Shown one piece after another: positions 22,637 through 31,275 of a DNA stretch of 64,000 nt. Position 1 is the first letter of the stretch; each line of letters opens with the position of its first letter. The notes beneath the pieces are model-generated. The model did no database searches, was not told the origin of the DNA, and was given only the letters and a program-made list of their open reading frames with translations. Made by a program: the position numbers and the translations under genes. The DNA lies in IMG/VR virus record IMGVR_UViG_3300037264_000690, positions 1 to 64,000 of that record. One strand, written 5' to 3'. The DNA comes from a virus.

Positions 22637-22843
22637 ATGGGCATGGAAAAGCGCGGTTCGACCAGTCAACATGACGTTCGTGAGCTGGTTAAACTGGCTA
22701 ATGCTGAGGAGAAGATCTTTGTCATTAGCTTGGATGGGTTCATCAAGGCTGCTAACGGCAAGCTGAAGCCAGCTGTAGTCGTCGTGGCGACTGGCGACCG
22801 CGCTACCATGCTCCGTGAGTTCGTGGAGAAAGTTTCTGACTGA
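22637..22843 (+). CDS. Hypothetical protein, 68 residues
   Basis: ATG 22637 after CGGAGG. Helix, then strand (KIFVISLDGFIKAANG), strand (PAVVVVATGD) and helix: a small alpha/beta fold. Unknown function. Confidence 0.5.
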   Translation: MGMEKRGSTSQHDVRELVKLANAEEKIFVISLDGFIKAANGKLKPAVVVVATGDRATMLREFVEKVSD

Positions 22844-22853
22844 GGATACACTC

Positions 22854-23474
22854 ATGCCAACTAGTGATAAGGAAGCTGACAAGATCATTGAGCTGTGTAG
22901 CAGGTATGGCGTCGGGCCACAGACGCTGCTCCACCTATCCAGGGATCTGCATGAGCAGGTTGGGCAGGTCAGTGACAACTGGTCCGTTCGCGAGACGATG
23001 CGAATGCTCTATGATCGGGCCATTGATGTTGCAATCAAATTGTGTCCAGCTGACACGAACGTCGATGACTTCATGGTCACAATGAATGTCAAACGACCCG
23101 GTGGGCCATACACAGAGCCTAATGGTGATCGGCTGACTGACGGTATCACCTTCGATTACATTAGGGCTATGCATCTGACGCTCTACTGGTTAATCGTCAT
23201 TGGTCATGTTGCCGTGTGGGGTGGCCTGCTGTTGTCCTGCTTCATGTGCTTACTGTACCAGCCGCTGTATATCGCAATGCCGGTCATCAGCTTCTGCGTT
23301 TATCTGCTCACGACCAATCACATCTGCCCGGTCACGTGCTGGGAGAATTGCATTCGCAGGAAGTTGGGTTGGCCACAAGTCACTCACTTCACCCATTGGT
23401 ACATCGTTTGTCCGCTCTTCCATGGGCGGACGTGTGACAAGAAGTGCTCCGCGATTCGTGTGGGGCCAGGTTGA
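22854..23474 (+). CDS. Membrane protein, 206 residues
   Basis: ATG 22854 after TGAGGA. A soluble N-terminal domain (1-100) is followed by two or three membrane helices (LYWLIVIGHVAVWGGLLLSCFMCLLY; IAMPVISFCVYLLT) and a Cys-rich end with CPVTCWENCIRRKLGWP, faintly like the ENxxR end of DUF2784-type membrane proteins. Function unknown. Confidence 0.5.
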   Translation: MPTSDKEADKIIELCSRYGVGPQTLLHLSRDLHEQVGQVSDNWSVRETMRMLYDRAIDVAIKLCPADTNVDDFMVTMNVKRPGGPYTEPNGDRLTDGITFDYIRAMHLTLYWLIVIGHVAVWGGLLLSCFMCLLYQPLYIAMPVISFCVYLLTTNHICPVTCWENCIRRKLGWPQVTHFTHWYIVCPLFHGRTCDKKCSAIRVGPG

Positions 23475-23494
23475 AGGGAATCATTGGAGTTGTA

Positions 23495-23800
23495 ATGGAT
23501 ATGACCACGCAATACTGTGCACGTTGCAAGGAGCGTGAGGGCCATCACAAGGTGCTCATGACTGTTGCAGGTACGCTCACCCCTTTTTGCAAGGTCTGGT
23601 ACTGTGACCCCTGCTACCAGTACCTCAAGCAACAAACCAATAATAGCGACATCCGTCACGGTTTGAGACGCAATACCAATATCGTGTCGGATGTTCCGCC
23701 AAAGCCGCTGGAGGTTCCAGCAACCCTGCCGACGCTCAAATTCGTTGGCGACAAACCACTGCCTGACATTCTCTCGATGCTCTCTGATGGCAGTAGCTGA
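23495..23800 (+). CDS. Zinc-ribbon protein, 101 residues
   Basis: ATG 23495. YCARCKEREGHH ... YCDPCYQYL makes a CxxC-CxxC ribbon. The C-terminal half is a Pro-rich linker and short acidic end. No family recognised. Confidence 0.55.
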   Translation: MDMTTQYCARCKEREGHHKVLMTVAGTLTPFCKVWYCDPCYQYLKQQTNNSDIRHGLRRNTNIVSDVPPKPLEVPATLPTLKFVGDKPLPDILSMLSDGSS

Positions 23801-23814
23801 GAGCTATCAACGAC

Positions 23815-23830
23815 GAGTAGTTTTTTACTG
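23815..23830 (+). other. GAGTA-T-rich-TACT mini-hairpin, copy 2
   Basis: GAGTAGTTTTTTACTG between a stop codon and the next ribosome-binding site (GGAGAA). See the copy at 10046. Confidence 0.45.
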
Positions 23831-23839
23831 GAGAATACT

Positions 23840-24595
23840 ATGACATGGACATGCTCTGAGTGTCGGCAGGACTTCACCCCTGACGACAAGAAGTACAAGT
23901 TCAACTTGTGCCATATCTGCTACTTCAACCCGGCCATCGCCAAGCTCTACCGCACCGGCGAGAAGACGCCGCTGCCTGACGAGGCACTGGCTCTGGTTGA
24001 ACCTATCGGTCCGCAGGCTCTGACTAACTCAGTCGGACCTACTGGCCCTGTCGGTGACGACGTCGGCCTGATGTTGGTCATCCAGCGGGAGATGGAGTAT
24101 GACATCGGTTGCTTGATGGAGAAGGTGCCACCCGGTCGGAAGCCGGACATCACCAAGATCGCCTACGACCTTGGCCACCTCAAGCTGCTGATGTTCAAGT
24201 TGTTCGTCCAAATGGGCGTCGAGATCACACCAGAGATGAAGAAGGAATTCATGGCGCCTCCAGCCCTACGGCCTCCCAACATGAACCTCTTCAAGGTTCA
24301 GGAGGTCGTACCGGAGCTGAAGGAAGCCTTTGAGAGGCTACCTGTGTCGACCTTCATCGACCCAGCTGTCGAGATGTGTGTGAAGACCATGAGCAACATG
24401 TTCAAGGTCAAGGAGACCGGACGGTGGAGCGCGGCCAACCCACCTCAGTGCGCCATGTTTCGCCGCTGGCCACCGCAGTCCATGAACTTCCTGGATCAGC
24501 TCAGTCAACCACCGTGCATTATTAGCCCGTTTAGTCAGGCACAAAGTGTATCGTTACAAGCCATATCGCAGGAGCCGGACTGTGAGGGTGAGTGA
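23840..24595 (+). CDS. Zinc-knuckle protein with helical domain, 251 residues
   Basis: ATG 23840 after TGGAGAA. N-terminal CSECRQDFTPDDKKYKFNLCHIC is a treble-clef-like ribbon. A short collagen-like run (VGPTGPVG) follows, then a helical domain (about 85-200) with aromatic and Met-rich segments. No family recognised. Confidence 0.55.
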   Translation: MTWTCSECRQDFTPDDKKYKFNLCHICYFNPAIAKLYRTGEKTPLPDEALALVEPIGPQALTNSVGPTGPVGDDVGLMLVIQREMEYDIGCLMEKVPPGRKPDITKIAYDLGHLKLLMFKLFVQMGVEITPEMKKEFMAPPALRPPNMNLFKVQEVVPELKEAFERLPVSTFIDPAVEMCVKTMSNMFKVKETGRWSAANPPQCAMFRRWPPQSMNFLDQLSQPPCIISPFSQAQSVSLQAISQEPDCEGE

Positions 24596-24597
24596 TC

Positions 24598-24606
24598 TGT
24601 TAGAAT
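24598..24606 (+). promoter_or_regulatory. Extended -10-like TGNTAGAAT motif, copy 1
   Basis: TGTTAGAAT just after the 23840 gene and before the structured RNA region. The same nonamer pattern is at 29625, 30815 and 50570. No clear -35 is seen here. Confidence 0.45.
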
Positions 24607-24619
24607 GATTGTAGCCCGG

Positions 24620-24905
24620 TGATTTTCGTAATTTTCATCTGGAGGACAGCTGCTCAAGACCGAGTGCGGGGATTGGTGAAGGGACTAACCTTGCACGGTG
24701 GCCAAAGCACTGGCTGGTTAGAGGGTTCGGGCTAGGATCACGGACGATCCGGCTCAAACCTCGGAAGCCACGTTGAGTCGTTAGATGCGCGTGGCGTGGA
24801 GGTAGGCGGGTGTGCTCGTGGTAGACCGCCTTGTGGGCTTTGGGGGCGTACCCTCATTGCTTCGGACTCGTCGTAGGGGATGACGAGACCGTGCGAGGTG
24901 GTTCT
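24620..24905 (+). ncRNA. Probable structured non-coding RNA
   Basis: A 330-bp stretch without a convincing gene, lying after a TGTTAGAAT motif. It is G-rich and folds into local stems, for example GCCACG with CGTGGC near 24768-24796 and GGATC with GATCC near 24736-24751. Its base use is unlike neighbouring coding DNA. It does not match tRNA, tmRNA or RNase P by eye. It may be an independent RNA or a long leader of the gene at 24927. Confidence 0.4.
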
Positions 24906-24926
24906 TTCAGCCACGGAGGGCGATCA

Positions 24927-25376
24927 ATGACTGCACTTGGTCTCCTTTTCGCACAAGAGTTCTATCCACCGATCACGCTGAGTGATATCGGCATGGTCGT
25001 TATGGCGCTCGCGCTCATTCTGCTCGTTGTCGAGCGAGTTAAGTCACTGTTCTGGCCATTCACGTCGCGCAATGAGGAATACGTCAGGCGAGTTGAGCTG
25101 GACGAGCTGAAGACCAAGCTTGAGAACTTCGTCACTCGACTTGAACTCCAACGCCTCGAACAACAGCTTATTAACCTTGGTCAAGACCATAAAGAGCTTG
25201 CCAAGGCAACCAACGCTAAGTACGACGACATGTGTAAGTCACTGACGGATTTGCGAGTGACCATTGAACAAGTTCGCCGAGAAATTCACGTTGAAACCAA
25301 TGCGGCGGCTGATCGGATCATCACTCGGCTCATCGCTCAAATGCCTATGCATCCGCATCGTGACGAGGAGGGGTAA
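24927..25376 (+). CDS. Membrane-anchored coiled-coil protein, 149 residues
   Basis: ATG 24927 after CGGAGGG. One membrane helix (about 18-40, LSDIGMVVMALALILLVVERV) and a long heptad-type coil (50-140). Resembles i-spanin or tail-tether layouts and the gene at 20610. Ends in TAA. Confidence 0.55.
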   Translation: MTALGLLFAQEFYPPITLSDIGMVVMALALILLVVERVKSLFWPFTSRNEEYVRRVELDELKTKLENFVTRLELQRLEQQLINLGQDHKELAKATNAKYDDMCKSLTDLRVTIEQVRREIHVETNAAADRIITRLIAQMPMHPHRDEEG

Positions 25377-25396
25377 TGTCAACTTGAAAGGTTTGT

Positions 25397-26683
25397 GTGT
25401 CAGATGAGGAAACACAATGGAGCCATGTCATGTACCTCAGCGTTCTAACCGTGACCCCAGCGAAAGCACTCGAAGTGAAGAAAGCCTTCGACGAGCTGTA
25501 CTTCGCCGCCAACGCGTACGTCTACATGGACAAGGCAGCGGGGACTCCCGCGCTATCTTATTCGCTTACCGGCCGCCTGGTGGGTACCAAGTCGGGTTGG
25601 GTAGTCCTCGAAGTGCCTATGGCGCTCGTACGCGGTGCGTTTGATGCGCTTAATGAACCTGGAGTAGAACTCCCACCGCCAGCTTCTGGTTACGATGATT
25701 ACAAGTCCCACATTTCAGTCATACGCCCGGAAGAACTAAAGGAGATTGGCGGCATTGATAGGATTTCTGAACGTGGTCACTTCTTTTCCTATGCGTTACG
25801 CAGTCTTAAATCTGTAGAGCCAGCTGGCTGGCCAGAAATGTCCAAAGTATGGTTCATTGAAGTTACTAGCCTGGCACTGAAAAATCTTCGCAAATCGTAT
25901 GGCTTAGAACCGTTGCCTAAGCATCAATTTCACATTACAATTGGGTGTAGGCGAAAAAGTGTTCTGAGGAATAACGATGTTAGCAAAGCGGCGGAAAGTT
26001 TGTTGCCGGTGCAAGAGACTCAGAATAACCAAAATGTTCTCGAAAGACCGATCCAAGAAGGATGGCCTGCAGAAGGTGTGCAATCTATGCCTAAAGAGGT
26101 ATCGGGACGAATATCGAACGAAGATAAGGCGTCAACAGCGTGCTCGTTACGAGTGTGTGGCCAGACAAATTGGTCGGAAGAAACATCACCATTTATCCAA
26201 CACACCAGAGCATCGAATCTGGAGAAAGATGCTTTGGCGCTGCAGCAGTCCAGTGTGTCAGATGTGGGCTCACTACGGCGAACGTGGTATTACCGTTTGT
26301 GCAAGATGGCAGGAGTTCCTGAATTTTTATCAGGACATGGGATTGCGTCCATCGATGCAGCATACGCTAGAACGAATCAACAACAACGGTCACTACGAAC
26401 TCAACAATTGTCGATGGGCAACTCAAAAGGAACAACAGAGAAACAGGCGCAACAATCATCTGCTGACTTTCGACGGCGTGACAGCTCCGATAGCCACATG
26501 GGCCGAGAAAATGAACATCAAACAACCAACACTGTCTCGCCGGATAAGAGTTGGCTGGTCAGTGGAGAAAGCCATAACTACACCAGTAAGATAGCTACAA
26601 TCGACAGAGCTGTCTTAGTCACCGCTATGAGATTGTCTAAGGAAATGAACGAGAAGCGAGCTGTTGAACGGCTGGAGAAGTAA
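25397..26683 (+). CDS. 2H phosphoesterase-like protein, interrupted by a nested HNH gene
   Basis: GTG 25397 (GAAAGG upstream) or ATG 25430. The first ~200 residues form a coherent domain with two HxS/T motifs: SHISVI (H105, S107) and FHITIG (H179, T181), the hallmark of 2H phosphodiesterases (LigT/CPDase-type folds). From about residue 200 the frame is an out-of-frame reading of the HNH gene at 25977, low in sense, and the last ~25 residues (RAVLVTAMRLSKEMNEKRAVE) look coding again. So the natural protein is likely about 200 residues, with an endonuclease gene inserted in its 3' part. Confidence 0.6.
   Translation: MSDEETQWSHVMYLSVLTVTPAKALEVKKAFDELYFAANAYVYMDKAAGTPALSYSLTGRLVGTKSGWVVLEVPMALVRGAFDALNEPGVELPPPASGYDDYKSHISVIRPEELKEIGGIDRISERGHFFSYALRSLKSVEPAGWPEMSKVWFIEVTSLALKNLRKSYGLEPLPKHQFHITIGCRRKSVLRNNDVSKAAESLLPVQETQNNQNVLERPIQEGWPAEGVQSMPKEVSGRISNEDKASTACSLRVCGQTNWSEETSPFIQHTRASNLEKDALALQQSSVSDVGSLRRTWYYRLCKMAGVPEFLSGHGIASIDAAYARTNQQQRSLRTQQLSMGNSKGTTEKQAQQSSADFRRRDSSDSHMGRENEHQTTNTVSPDKSWLVSGESHNYTSKIATIDRAVLVTAMRLSKEMNEKRAVERLEK
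25977..26594 (+). CDS. HNH homing endonuclease with DNA-binding tail
   Basis: 205 residues, ATG 25977, nested in another frame of the 25397 gene. N-terminal CCRCKRLR ... CNLCLKRY zinc ribbon, then the HNH-like core MWAHYGERGITVCARW, RINNNGHYELNNCRWATQKEQQRN (the typical RI.N.G.Y...NCRWAT signature of phage HNH/AP2-type homing nucleases), and a C-terminal helix-turn-helix-like segment (WAEKMNIKQPTLSRRIRVGW). A mobile gene. Confidence 0.8.
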   Translation: MLAKRRKVCCRCKRLRITKMFSKDRSKKDGLQKVCNLCLKRYRDEYRTKIRRQQRARYECVARQIGRKKHHHLSNTPEHRIWRKMLWRCSSPVCQMWAHYGERGITVCARWQEFLNFYQDMGLRPSMQHTLERINNNGHYELNNCRWATQKEQQRNRRNNHLLTFDGVTAPIATWAEKMNIKQPTLSRRIRVGWSVEKAITTPVR

Positions 26684-26684
26684 G

Positions 26685-29378
26685 ATGTCTGAGCATCGAC
26701 ACCACCTGCCGGTCATCACAGTCGAGAGACACGATGGCAAGATAAAGGTCTGCCCCCACTGTCAACAAGAAGTTACAGAGAAGAGCATCTACCGCGACAA
26801 AAAGGGCTGGCTGTTCCATCGTCCGTGTTTTGCCAAGGGCAAGGGTTCGATTGGCATGGATAAGGAGAGTGGTATCCTGGTACCTGGTACTCTTGGCGCT
26901 GTTGTTGGTGGAGCCATTGGTGCCAGTGGTAAGGTTCCTCACGTCAATACTCTACGTGGTGCGTTGATTGGTGGTGGACTTGGGTTGGCGGCTGGCTCAC
27001 TTATGCCGGGTCAGCTCACTGATCCTCTGACCATGCTTACCCCTGAACGGCGACAGGAGTTAGAAGCGAGATTCAAGAAGATCACTAACACGCTTGATCG
27101 GTCAGGCACTGACGTTAACACACATCACAAGCGTGTGATAGTACCGCACGATTTCTTCAATGAAAATGATATGAGGGATTACGGTTTCCGCCCAAGTTAT
27201 ACTGCCATTCCCGAGCTTGGCCAGTCTGAATTCAGGACCTGGCGTCACCCATCGGACTTGCATCATTTTCATCGTCATCCACAAGGGTTCACAGTTCATA
27301 AGGATCAAGCTCATCCCGGTGTCAAGCATCTTGTCACTGAGGGCTTGCCGGCTTACGGTATGTACCTCAAGCGTCGCCTGGCAGCCTTCAAAGAGTCAGG
27401 TCAACCGAGCATGGCACAGGATATCCTGAATGAGAACCCGGAAGCGATCGTTAAATCCGGTTCAGCTCCAGTTATCCACGAGAAACAGGATAACGATTAT
27501 AACTGCGGTCCGGCGGCGCTTAAGGCGGTCGAGAACTCAATGGGCATCGGTCATACAAACCAACAGGCATACGAGAAGGAGACTAACACTAGCGAGGCTA
27601 ATGGCACCCCAATTGTCAACTTGGAACAGACGGCTGAAAATCATGGTCACGATGTGGACTCTGGCGAGATGAGCCTTGAGCAATTGAAACAACACGTTGC
27701 CGTTGGTACTCCGGTAATTGTTGCTGTGCAGCTTGATGGTCCAGAAGGTGGCCCAAGTGATGGCTGGGAATCTGGGCACTACGTTGTGATAACAGGCATT
27801 GATGATAATTCGGTGAGTTTCATGGACCCAAACTCTGACACACCTGAGCGGTCGTGGTCATTGCAGAAGTTCCTGAGTCGGTGGCACGACCATGATTATC
27901 GTGGCAACGTCTACAACAACTGGGGCATGGCATTAGCGAAGCAAGCGGCTGAGGTAGAAAAGGAGGATGAGAAGCCTAGTTGGTGGCGTCAGATGGGTTA
28001 TGCCGGTCTAGCTCCCGCTGGTCTGCTTAGTGCTGCACATGTGGCTCGTACTGGGTTGAACCGGATCATTCCCAGTATGTCTGAGCATGCACATACTATG
28101 ATACAGCGACCTGAGTTTGCTGCTGCTGTGGCACACGATCCAGCACAGGCTGCTGCTCTACAGTCTGCTGTTAAGAGCCGTTGGAATCTCATGCGGATGA
28201 TGTCTGGTCGAGACGTTGCTGGTGTTAATCCGGAAGCGCGTAAGAAGCTGATGGACGTTGTGCTGGGTAAACCGAATGCTGGCCCCGCTGTGCCTACACG
28301 ACAAGGCGACGTATTACTACATCATGCGTTTGGCGGTGAGCACGGTGTGGGAGGTCTCATTCGACAGACAATTGCTGGTGTTCCTTATGGTCATACAGCA
28401 ATGGTGGGACCAAAGGACAACATCTACGATATGTATGGCCTAGCTGGTGGGCGTCAGTACAAGGTCGTTGAGTATCCGATGCGGCGATGGCGCAGCAATG
28501 ATCCTCATCACCAATATATGCGCATTCGCCCGAATATCAGTAACACCGTGGCTCATGCTGGTGGCGAAGATGTGGTTGGTAAGGCGTATCGTAGTGTGCT
28601 TGATCCAAAGACTGGACTGGCGCCATACGGTCATCGTACTAACACCGAAATTCATCTTGCTGAGGGCATGCCTGAGTTTACGCTTCCATCCGGTCGTAGT
28701 GTCTTTACAACTTTGGTGGATAAGATCATGGGTAGCGACGCTAGCAGGAAGCTGTCGAAGATGTTGCCGTCCAACTTTGGTGGTGACTTTCTCAGGAAGT
28801 GGCGTATTGGTATGAAGTGTAAGCCCGGTGAGACGTGCACCACACTGGTGCATCGTGGTCTTGAGGCACTGAAACCTGGCTTATTACAGAAGCCAGAAGG
28901 TATAGCTGCCGGTCCGGTTGATTTTCAGAGGGGCATCGGCAAGCAATTTGAGCCGGTTGAGCTTAATTTGCCTCGGGCATATCGTAAGCCTAGTCATATC
29001 TACGGTGAACACTTCTCTAAGTACGGACCACTGGCTGTGCGCGCCCTGCCGATTGCAGCTTTGGCTGGTTTGGGTATTTACGGTGGTTACAAGGCGCTAT
29101 CGCCGATGTTCAAGCAAAAGGAAGAGGAACCAATAACCCCAAAGTTGGCTGCTGATGGCGAGCTTGGTTCCGGTGGCGATCAAAGTCAGTCATCTGGGCA
29201 AGCTCAGGCTCTGGATGCATCCGGCTCTGCAATAGCTGGTCGTACCGATCAACAGCCGGCTAACCAAGAGCTGCTCAATCAATTGGAACAGCCACCAGAT
29301 CCACAGGTGTTTGACATGAGCACAGTAGAGAAGGCTGCTGCTCCGCTCTGGTTGATGACGCCGCGACTACCTAATTAA
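26685..29378 (+). CDS. Large protein with C39-type peptidase and YiiX-like peptidase/amidase domains
   Basis: 897 residues from ATG 26685. A zinc ribbon (CPHCQQEV, then HRPC) at 22-50; a Gly/Ala-rich hydrophobic segment (about 60-105); a C39-like papain-fold domain with YNCGPAAL (C274), SGHYVVITG (H365) and MDPN (D381); then a permuted NlpC/P60 (YiiX/YebB-like) domain with YGHTAMVG (H570) and ETCTTLVHRGL (C718). A hydrophobic helix near 805-822 and a VEKAA motif near the end suggest a virion or injected membrane protein. Two cysteine peptidase folds in one chain suggest peptidoglycan or protein cleavage during entry. A terminator follows. Confidence 0.7.
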   Translation: MSEHRHHLPVITVERHDGKIKVCPHCQQEVTEKSIYRDKKGWLFHRPCFAKGKGSIGMDKESGILVPGTLGAVVGGAIGASGKVPHVNTLRGALIGGGLGLAAGSLMPGQLTDPLTMLTPERRQELEARFKKITNTLDRSGTDVNTHHKRVIVPHDFFNENDMRDYGFRPSYTAIPELGQSEFRTWRHPSDLHHFHRHPQGFTVHKDQAHPGVKHLVTEGLPAYGMYLKRRLAAFKESGQPSMAQDILNENPEAIVKSGSAPVIHEKQDNDYNCGPAALKAVENSMGIGHTNQQAYEKETNTSEANGTPIVNLEQTAENHGHDVDSGEMSLEQLKQHVAVGTPVIVAVQLDGPEGGPSDGWESGHYVVITGIDDNSVSFMDPNSDTPERSWSLQKFLSRWHDHDYRGNVYNNWGMALAKQAAEVEKEDEKPSWWRQMGYAGLAPAGLLSAAHVARTGLNRIIPSMSEHAHTMIQRPEFAAAVAHDPAQAAALQSAVKSRWNLMRMMSGRDVAGVNPEARKKLMDVVLGKPNAGPAVPTRQGDVLLHHAFGGEHGVGGLIRQTIAGVPYGHTAMVGPKDNIYDMYGLAGGRQYKVVEYPMRRWRSNDPHHQYMRIRPNISNTVAHAGGEDVVGKAYRSVLDPKTGLAPYGHRTNTEIHLAEGMPEFTLPSGRSVFTTLVDKIMGSDASRKLSKMLPSNFGGDFLRKWRIGMKCKPGETCTTLVHRGLEALKPGLLQKPEGIAAGPVDFQRGIGKQFEPVELNLPRAYRKPSHIYGEHFSKYGPLAVRALPIAALAGLGIYGGYKALSPMFKQKEEEPITPKLAADGELGSGGDQSQSSGQAQALDASGSAIAGRTDQQPANQELLNQLEQPPDPQVFDMSTVEKAAAPLWLMTPRLPN

Positions 29379-29410
29379 CGACTTTCACGAAAACAACTCG
29401 ATGTCAATTA

Positions 29411-29443
29411 TGCCGCTGGATTGTCCGGCGGTATACTTTTTGT
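29411..29443 (+). terminator. Intrinsic terminator
   Basis: A 10-bp stem (29411-29420 with 29424-29433, two G-T pairs), a 3-nt loop, then TACTTTTTG. Confidence 0.7.
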
Positions 29444-29455
29444 TTGGAGGAAGAA

Positions 29456-29602
29456 ATGGATTTTGATCCGCTTAGCTCAGCACTGGAACCGATGAAACCC
29501 AGGATGAAGGAGCGCAAACCGGAAGAGGAACGAGATGAAAAGCCTGAGATAATCGTCAATGTCGTTGACGATCCATGGATAGATATCGGTGGTGAGGGCT
29601 GA
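29456..29602 (+). CDS. Small charged protein, 48 residues
   Basis: ATG 29456 after GGAGG. Lys/Glu-rich first half, acidic second half (IIVNVVDDPWIDI). Between a terminator and a TGGTAGAAT motif. Unknown function. Confidence 0.5.
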   Translation: MDFDPLSSALEPMKPRMKERKPEEERDEKPEIIVNVVDDPWIDIGGEG

Positions 29603-29624
29603 CAAATCTGAGCGAACTCCCCTG

Positions 29625-29633
29625 TGGTAGAAT
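29625..29633 (+). promoter_or_regulatory. Extended -10-like TGNTAGAAT motif, copy 2
   Basis: TGGTAGAAT 32 bp upstream of the papain-like gene. No standard -35 at 17 bp. Confidence 0.5.
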
Positions 29634-29665
29634 GAACGAATCAGAAACCAAGGGGGGTTCGTCCA

Positions 29666-30430
29666 ATGGCTATTGCAGTCAAACGTTACGGGTGGAAGCC
29701 CGACCACCCGGATCATAGAGACTTCAAGTATCGAGCCACCGCACCTGTATTGCAGGCATTACCTGTTAAGACAGACCTGCGATCTGGCTGCCCAGCCATT
29801 GATAATCAGCTTGAACTTGGCTCTTGCACGGCCCAGGCGCTGTCTGGTCTGTGTCAGTTCGTTGATAGTAAGATTGGCGTCGACGACGTCGTTAAACCCA
29901 GTCGACTCTTCATTTACTACAACGAGCGGAGGATCGAAGGTACTACCGACTCTGACAGCGGTGCGTATCTGCGCGACGGCATGAAGGCCCTGCAGCGCTG
30001 GGGTTATCCACCCGAAGAATTGTGGCCTTATGACATCTACAAATTTGCTCGCCAGCCGTCAAAGGTCATCTATGAAGCTGCTGTCTCCAGTAAGATCGAC
30101 ACCTACAGCCGTGTCACTCAAAGCGAAAAGCACCTCAAGGCGTGCCTAGCTGAGGGTTTCCCGGTGGTCTTCGGCTTTACCGTCTACAACAGCTTCGAGG
30201 CGGAACACGTCGCTCATACTGGCATCATGACGATGCCAATACACTCTGAGGCGCCGGTTGGTGGTCATGCCGTTATGTTGGTTGGCTATGACGACGAGAA
30301 GCAGTATTGGATCGTGCGCAACAGTTGGGGTGTTGAGTGGGGTGACAAGGGGTATTTCTATATGCCCTATAGTTACCTGGTCGATCCTGACCTATCTGCC
30401 GATTTCTGGACCGTCCGGTACGTGGCATAA
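29666..30430 (+). CDS. C1A papain-like cysteine peptidase
   Basis: 254 residues; ATG 29666 after a G-rich ribosome site (GGGGGG, 29651-29656). The full C1A set is present: Q48 (DNQLELGSC), C54, H201 (GGHAVMLVGYDD) and N219 (VRNSWG), followed by WGDKGYFYMPY. The short pro-like N-terminus and lack of a signal peptide suggest a cytoplasmic or virion enzyme. Such bacteriophage C1A enzymes are rare; roles could be virion maturation, host proteolysis or entry. It is followed by two small beta-type genes. Confidence 0.85.
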   Translation: MAIAVKRYGWKPDHPDHRDFKYRATAPVLQALPVKTDLRSGCPAIDNQLELGSCTAQALSGLCQFVDSKIGVDDVVKPSRLFIYYNERRIEGTTDSDSGAYLRDGMKALQRWGYPPEELWPYDIYKFARQPSKVIYEAAVSSKIDTYSRVTQSEKHLKACLAEGFPVVFGFTVYNSFEAEHVAHTGIMTMPIHSEAPVGGHAVMLVGYDDEKQYWIVRNSWGVEWGDKGYFYMPYSYLVDPDLSADFWTVRYVA

Positions 30431-30442
30431 TGTGAGTATGGC

Positions 30443-30458
30443 GAGTAATTTTCTACTC
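30443..30458 (+). other. GAGTA-T-rich-TACTC mini-hairpin, copy 3
   Basis: GAGTAATTTTCTACTC: a perfect 5-bp stem around a T-rich loop, directly upstream of an AGGAG ribosome site. See the copy at 10046. Confidence 0.5.
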
Positions 30459-30466
30459 AGGAGTAC

Positions 30467-30787
30467 ATGATGGTCACGATCCGTTGTTTCCCTGGTGATG
30501 TGCTAACTCTGACGGTCAAGAATCGTGGTAACGATGGCGGTTTCTACATTTCGGCTACGAAGCCTGTGTGGACGCTGTCCAGCCACGTCCTAGCTGAGTT
30601 CTTCGAGATGGCTCAGGATGGTCATAGCATCAAGGTTAAGGCCATTGCCGTCGGTGCTCCAGTAGTAACGGCGACCATTGACACCGGTAATGAGACCTTC
30701 ACGCTTAATATCGTGGCGCCACCGGCTCTGTCGAAGGTGCCAATGGGTGATTATGAGCGTAATCCAGCGTTGCGGCTCAAGCCGTAA
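30467..30787 (+). CDS. Small beta-rich protein, 106 residues
   Basis: ATG 30467 (or 30470). Composition and strand pattern (GDVLTLTVKNRG..., GAPVVTATIDTGNETFTLNIV) resemble a single Ig-like (Big/cadherin-type) domain. Likely a virion decoration protein or, since it follows a papain-like peptidase, an inhibitor; the sequence does not decide. Confidence 0.5.
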   Translation: MMVTIRCFPGDVLTLTVKNRGNDGGFYISATKPVWTLSSHVLAEFFEMAQDGHSIKVKAIAVGAPVVTATIDTGNETFTLNIVAPPALSKVPMGDYERNPALRLKP

Positions 30788-30793
30788 TCTGGT

Positions 30794-30823
30794 TTGAACT
30801 AACCTGGCCAGACCTGGTAGAAT
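30794..30823 (+). promoter_or_regulatory. sigma70-like promoter with extended -10
   Basis: TTGAAC (30794-30799), an 18-bp spacer and TAGAAT (30818-30823) preceded by TGG. It drives the gene at 30907. An inverted repeat (ACCTCCC with GGGAGGT, 30854-30873) lies in the leader. Confidence 0.6.
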
Positions 30824-30906
30824 CAAGTTGTAGTCGATGCCTTGGTTGATGGAACCTCCCTTGGCCGGGAGGTCAATCAGGCTAGACCACACGGGGGTTT
30901 ATAATC

Positions 30907-31251
30907 ATGGCCATTACCGTAACGACCCTGCAGCAAGTTAGGCTGCATGTCGCTGCAGTTGCCCCAACGGGCAAGGTTCCACCAGTACCAGCACCAGTGT
31001 GGACTAACAGCCATCCAACGAAGGTGGCGCTTGCGTTCCCGCAGGGCGATACCAACACGGTTATCGCTATCGGCCTGGCAACGCAGGTTGGTGTCAGCAT
31101 TACAGCCACGAGCGGTATCCTGGTGCAAGTCTTCACCATTGACGTCGTATCTCCTGATGCAACTGCACTCACCGGCTCCAATGAGCTGCCTGAGAGCCAG
31201 AATGACCTCAACCGCAGTCGCGGTCGTGGTCTGGGTCTTGGCTACCAGTAA
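30907..31251 (+). CDS. Small virion-type protein, 114 residues
   Basis: ATG 30907. Beta-rich, with small residues (IGLATQVGVSITATSG) and a basic C-terminus RSRGRGLGLGYQ. It has its own promoter and a strong terminator, so it is a single-gene unit as expected for an abundant protein, perhaps a decoration or capsid-associated protein. No sequence family recognised. Confidence 0.55.
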   Translation: MAITVTTLQQVRLHVAAVAPTGKVPPVPAPVWTNSHPTKVALAFPQGDTNTVIAIGLATQVGVSITATSGILVQVFTIDVVSPDATALTGSNELPESQNDLNRSRGRGLGLGYQ

Positions 31252-31275
31252 GCCGGCCTGCCGTCATATTTATTG

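Noticed and set aside
30467-30787. Chagasin-type inhibitor for the neighbouring papain-like peptidase
   Set aside because: Position is suggestive, but the characteristic NPTTGY-type loop is not present, so only a generic beta-domain call was made.
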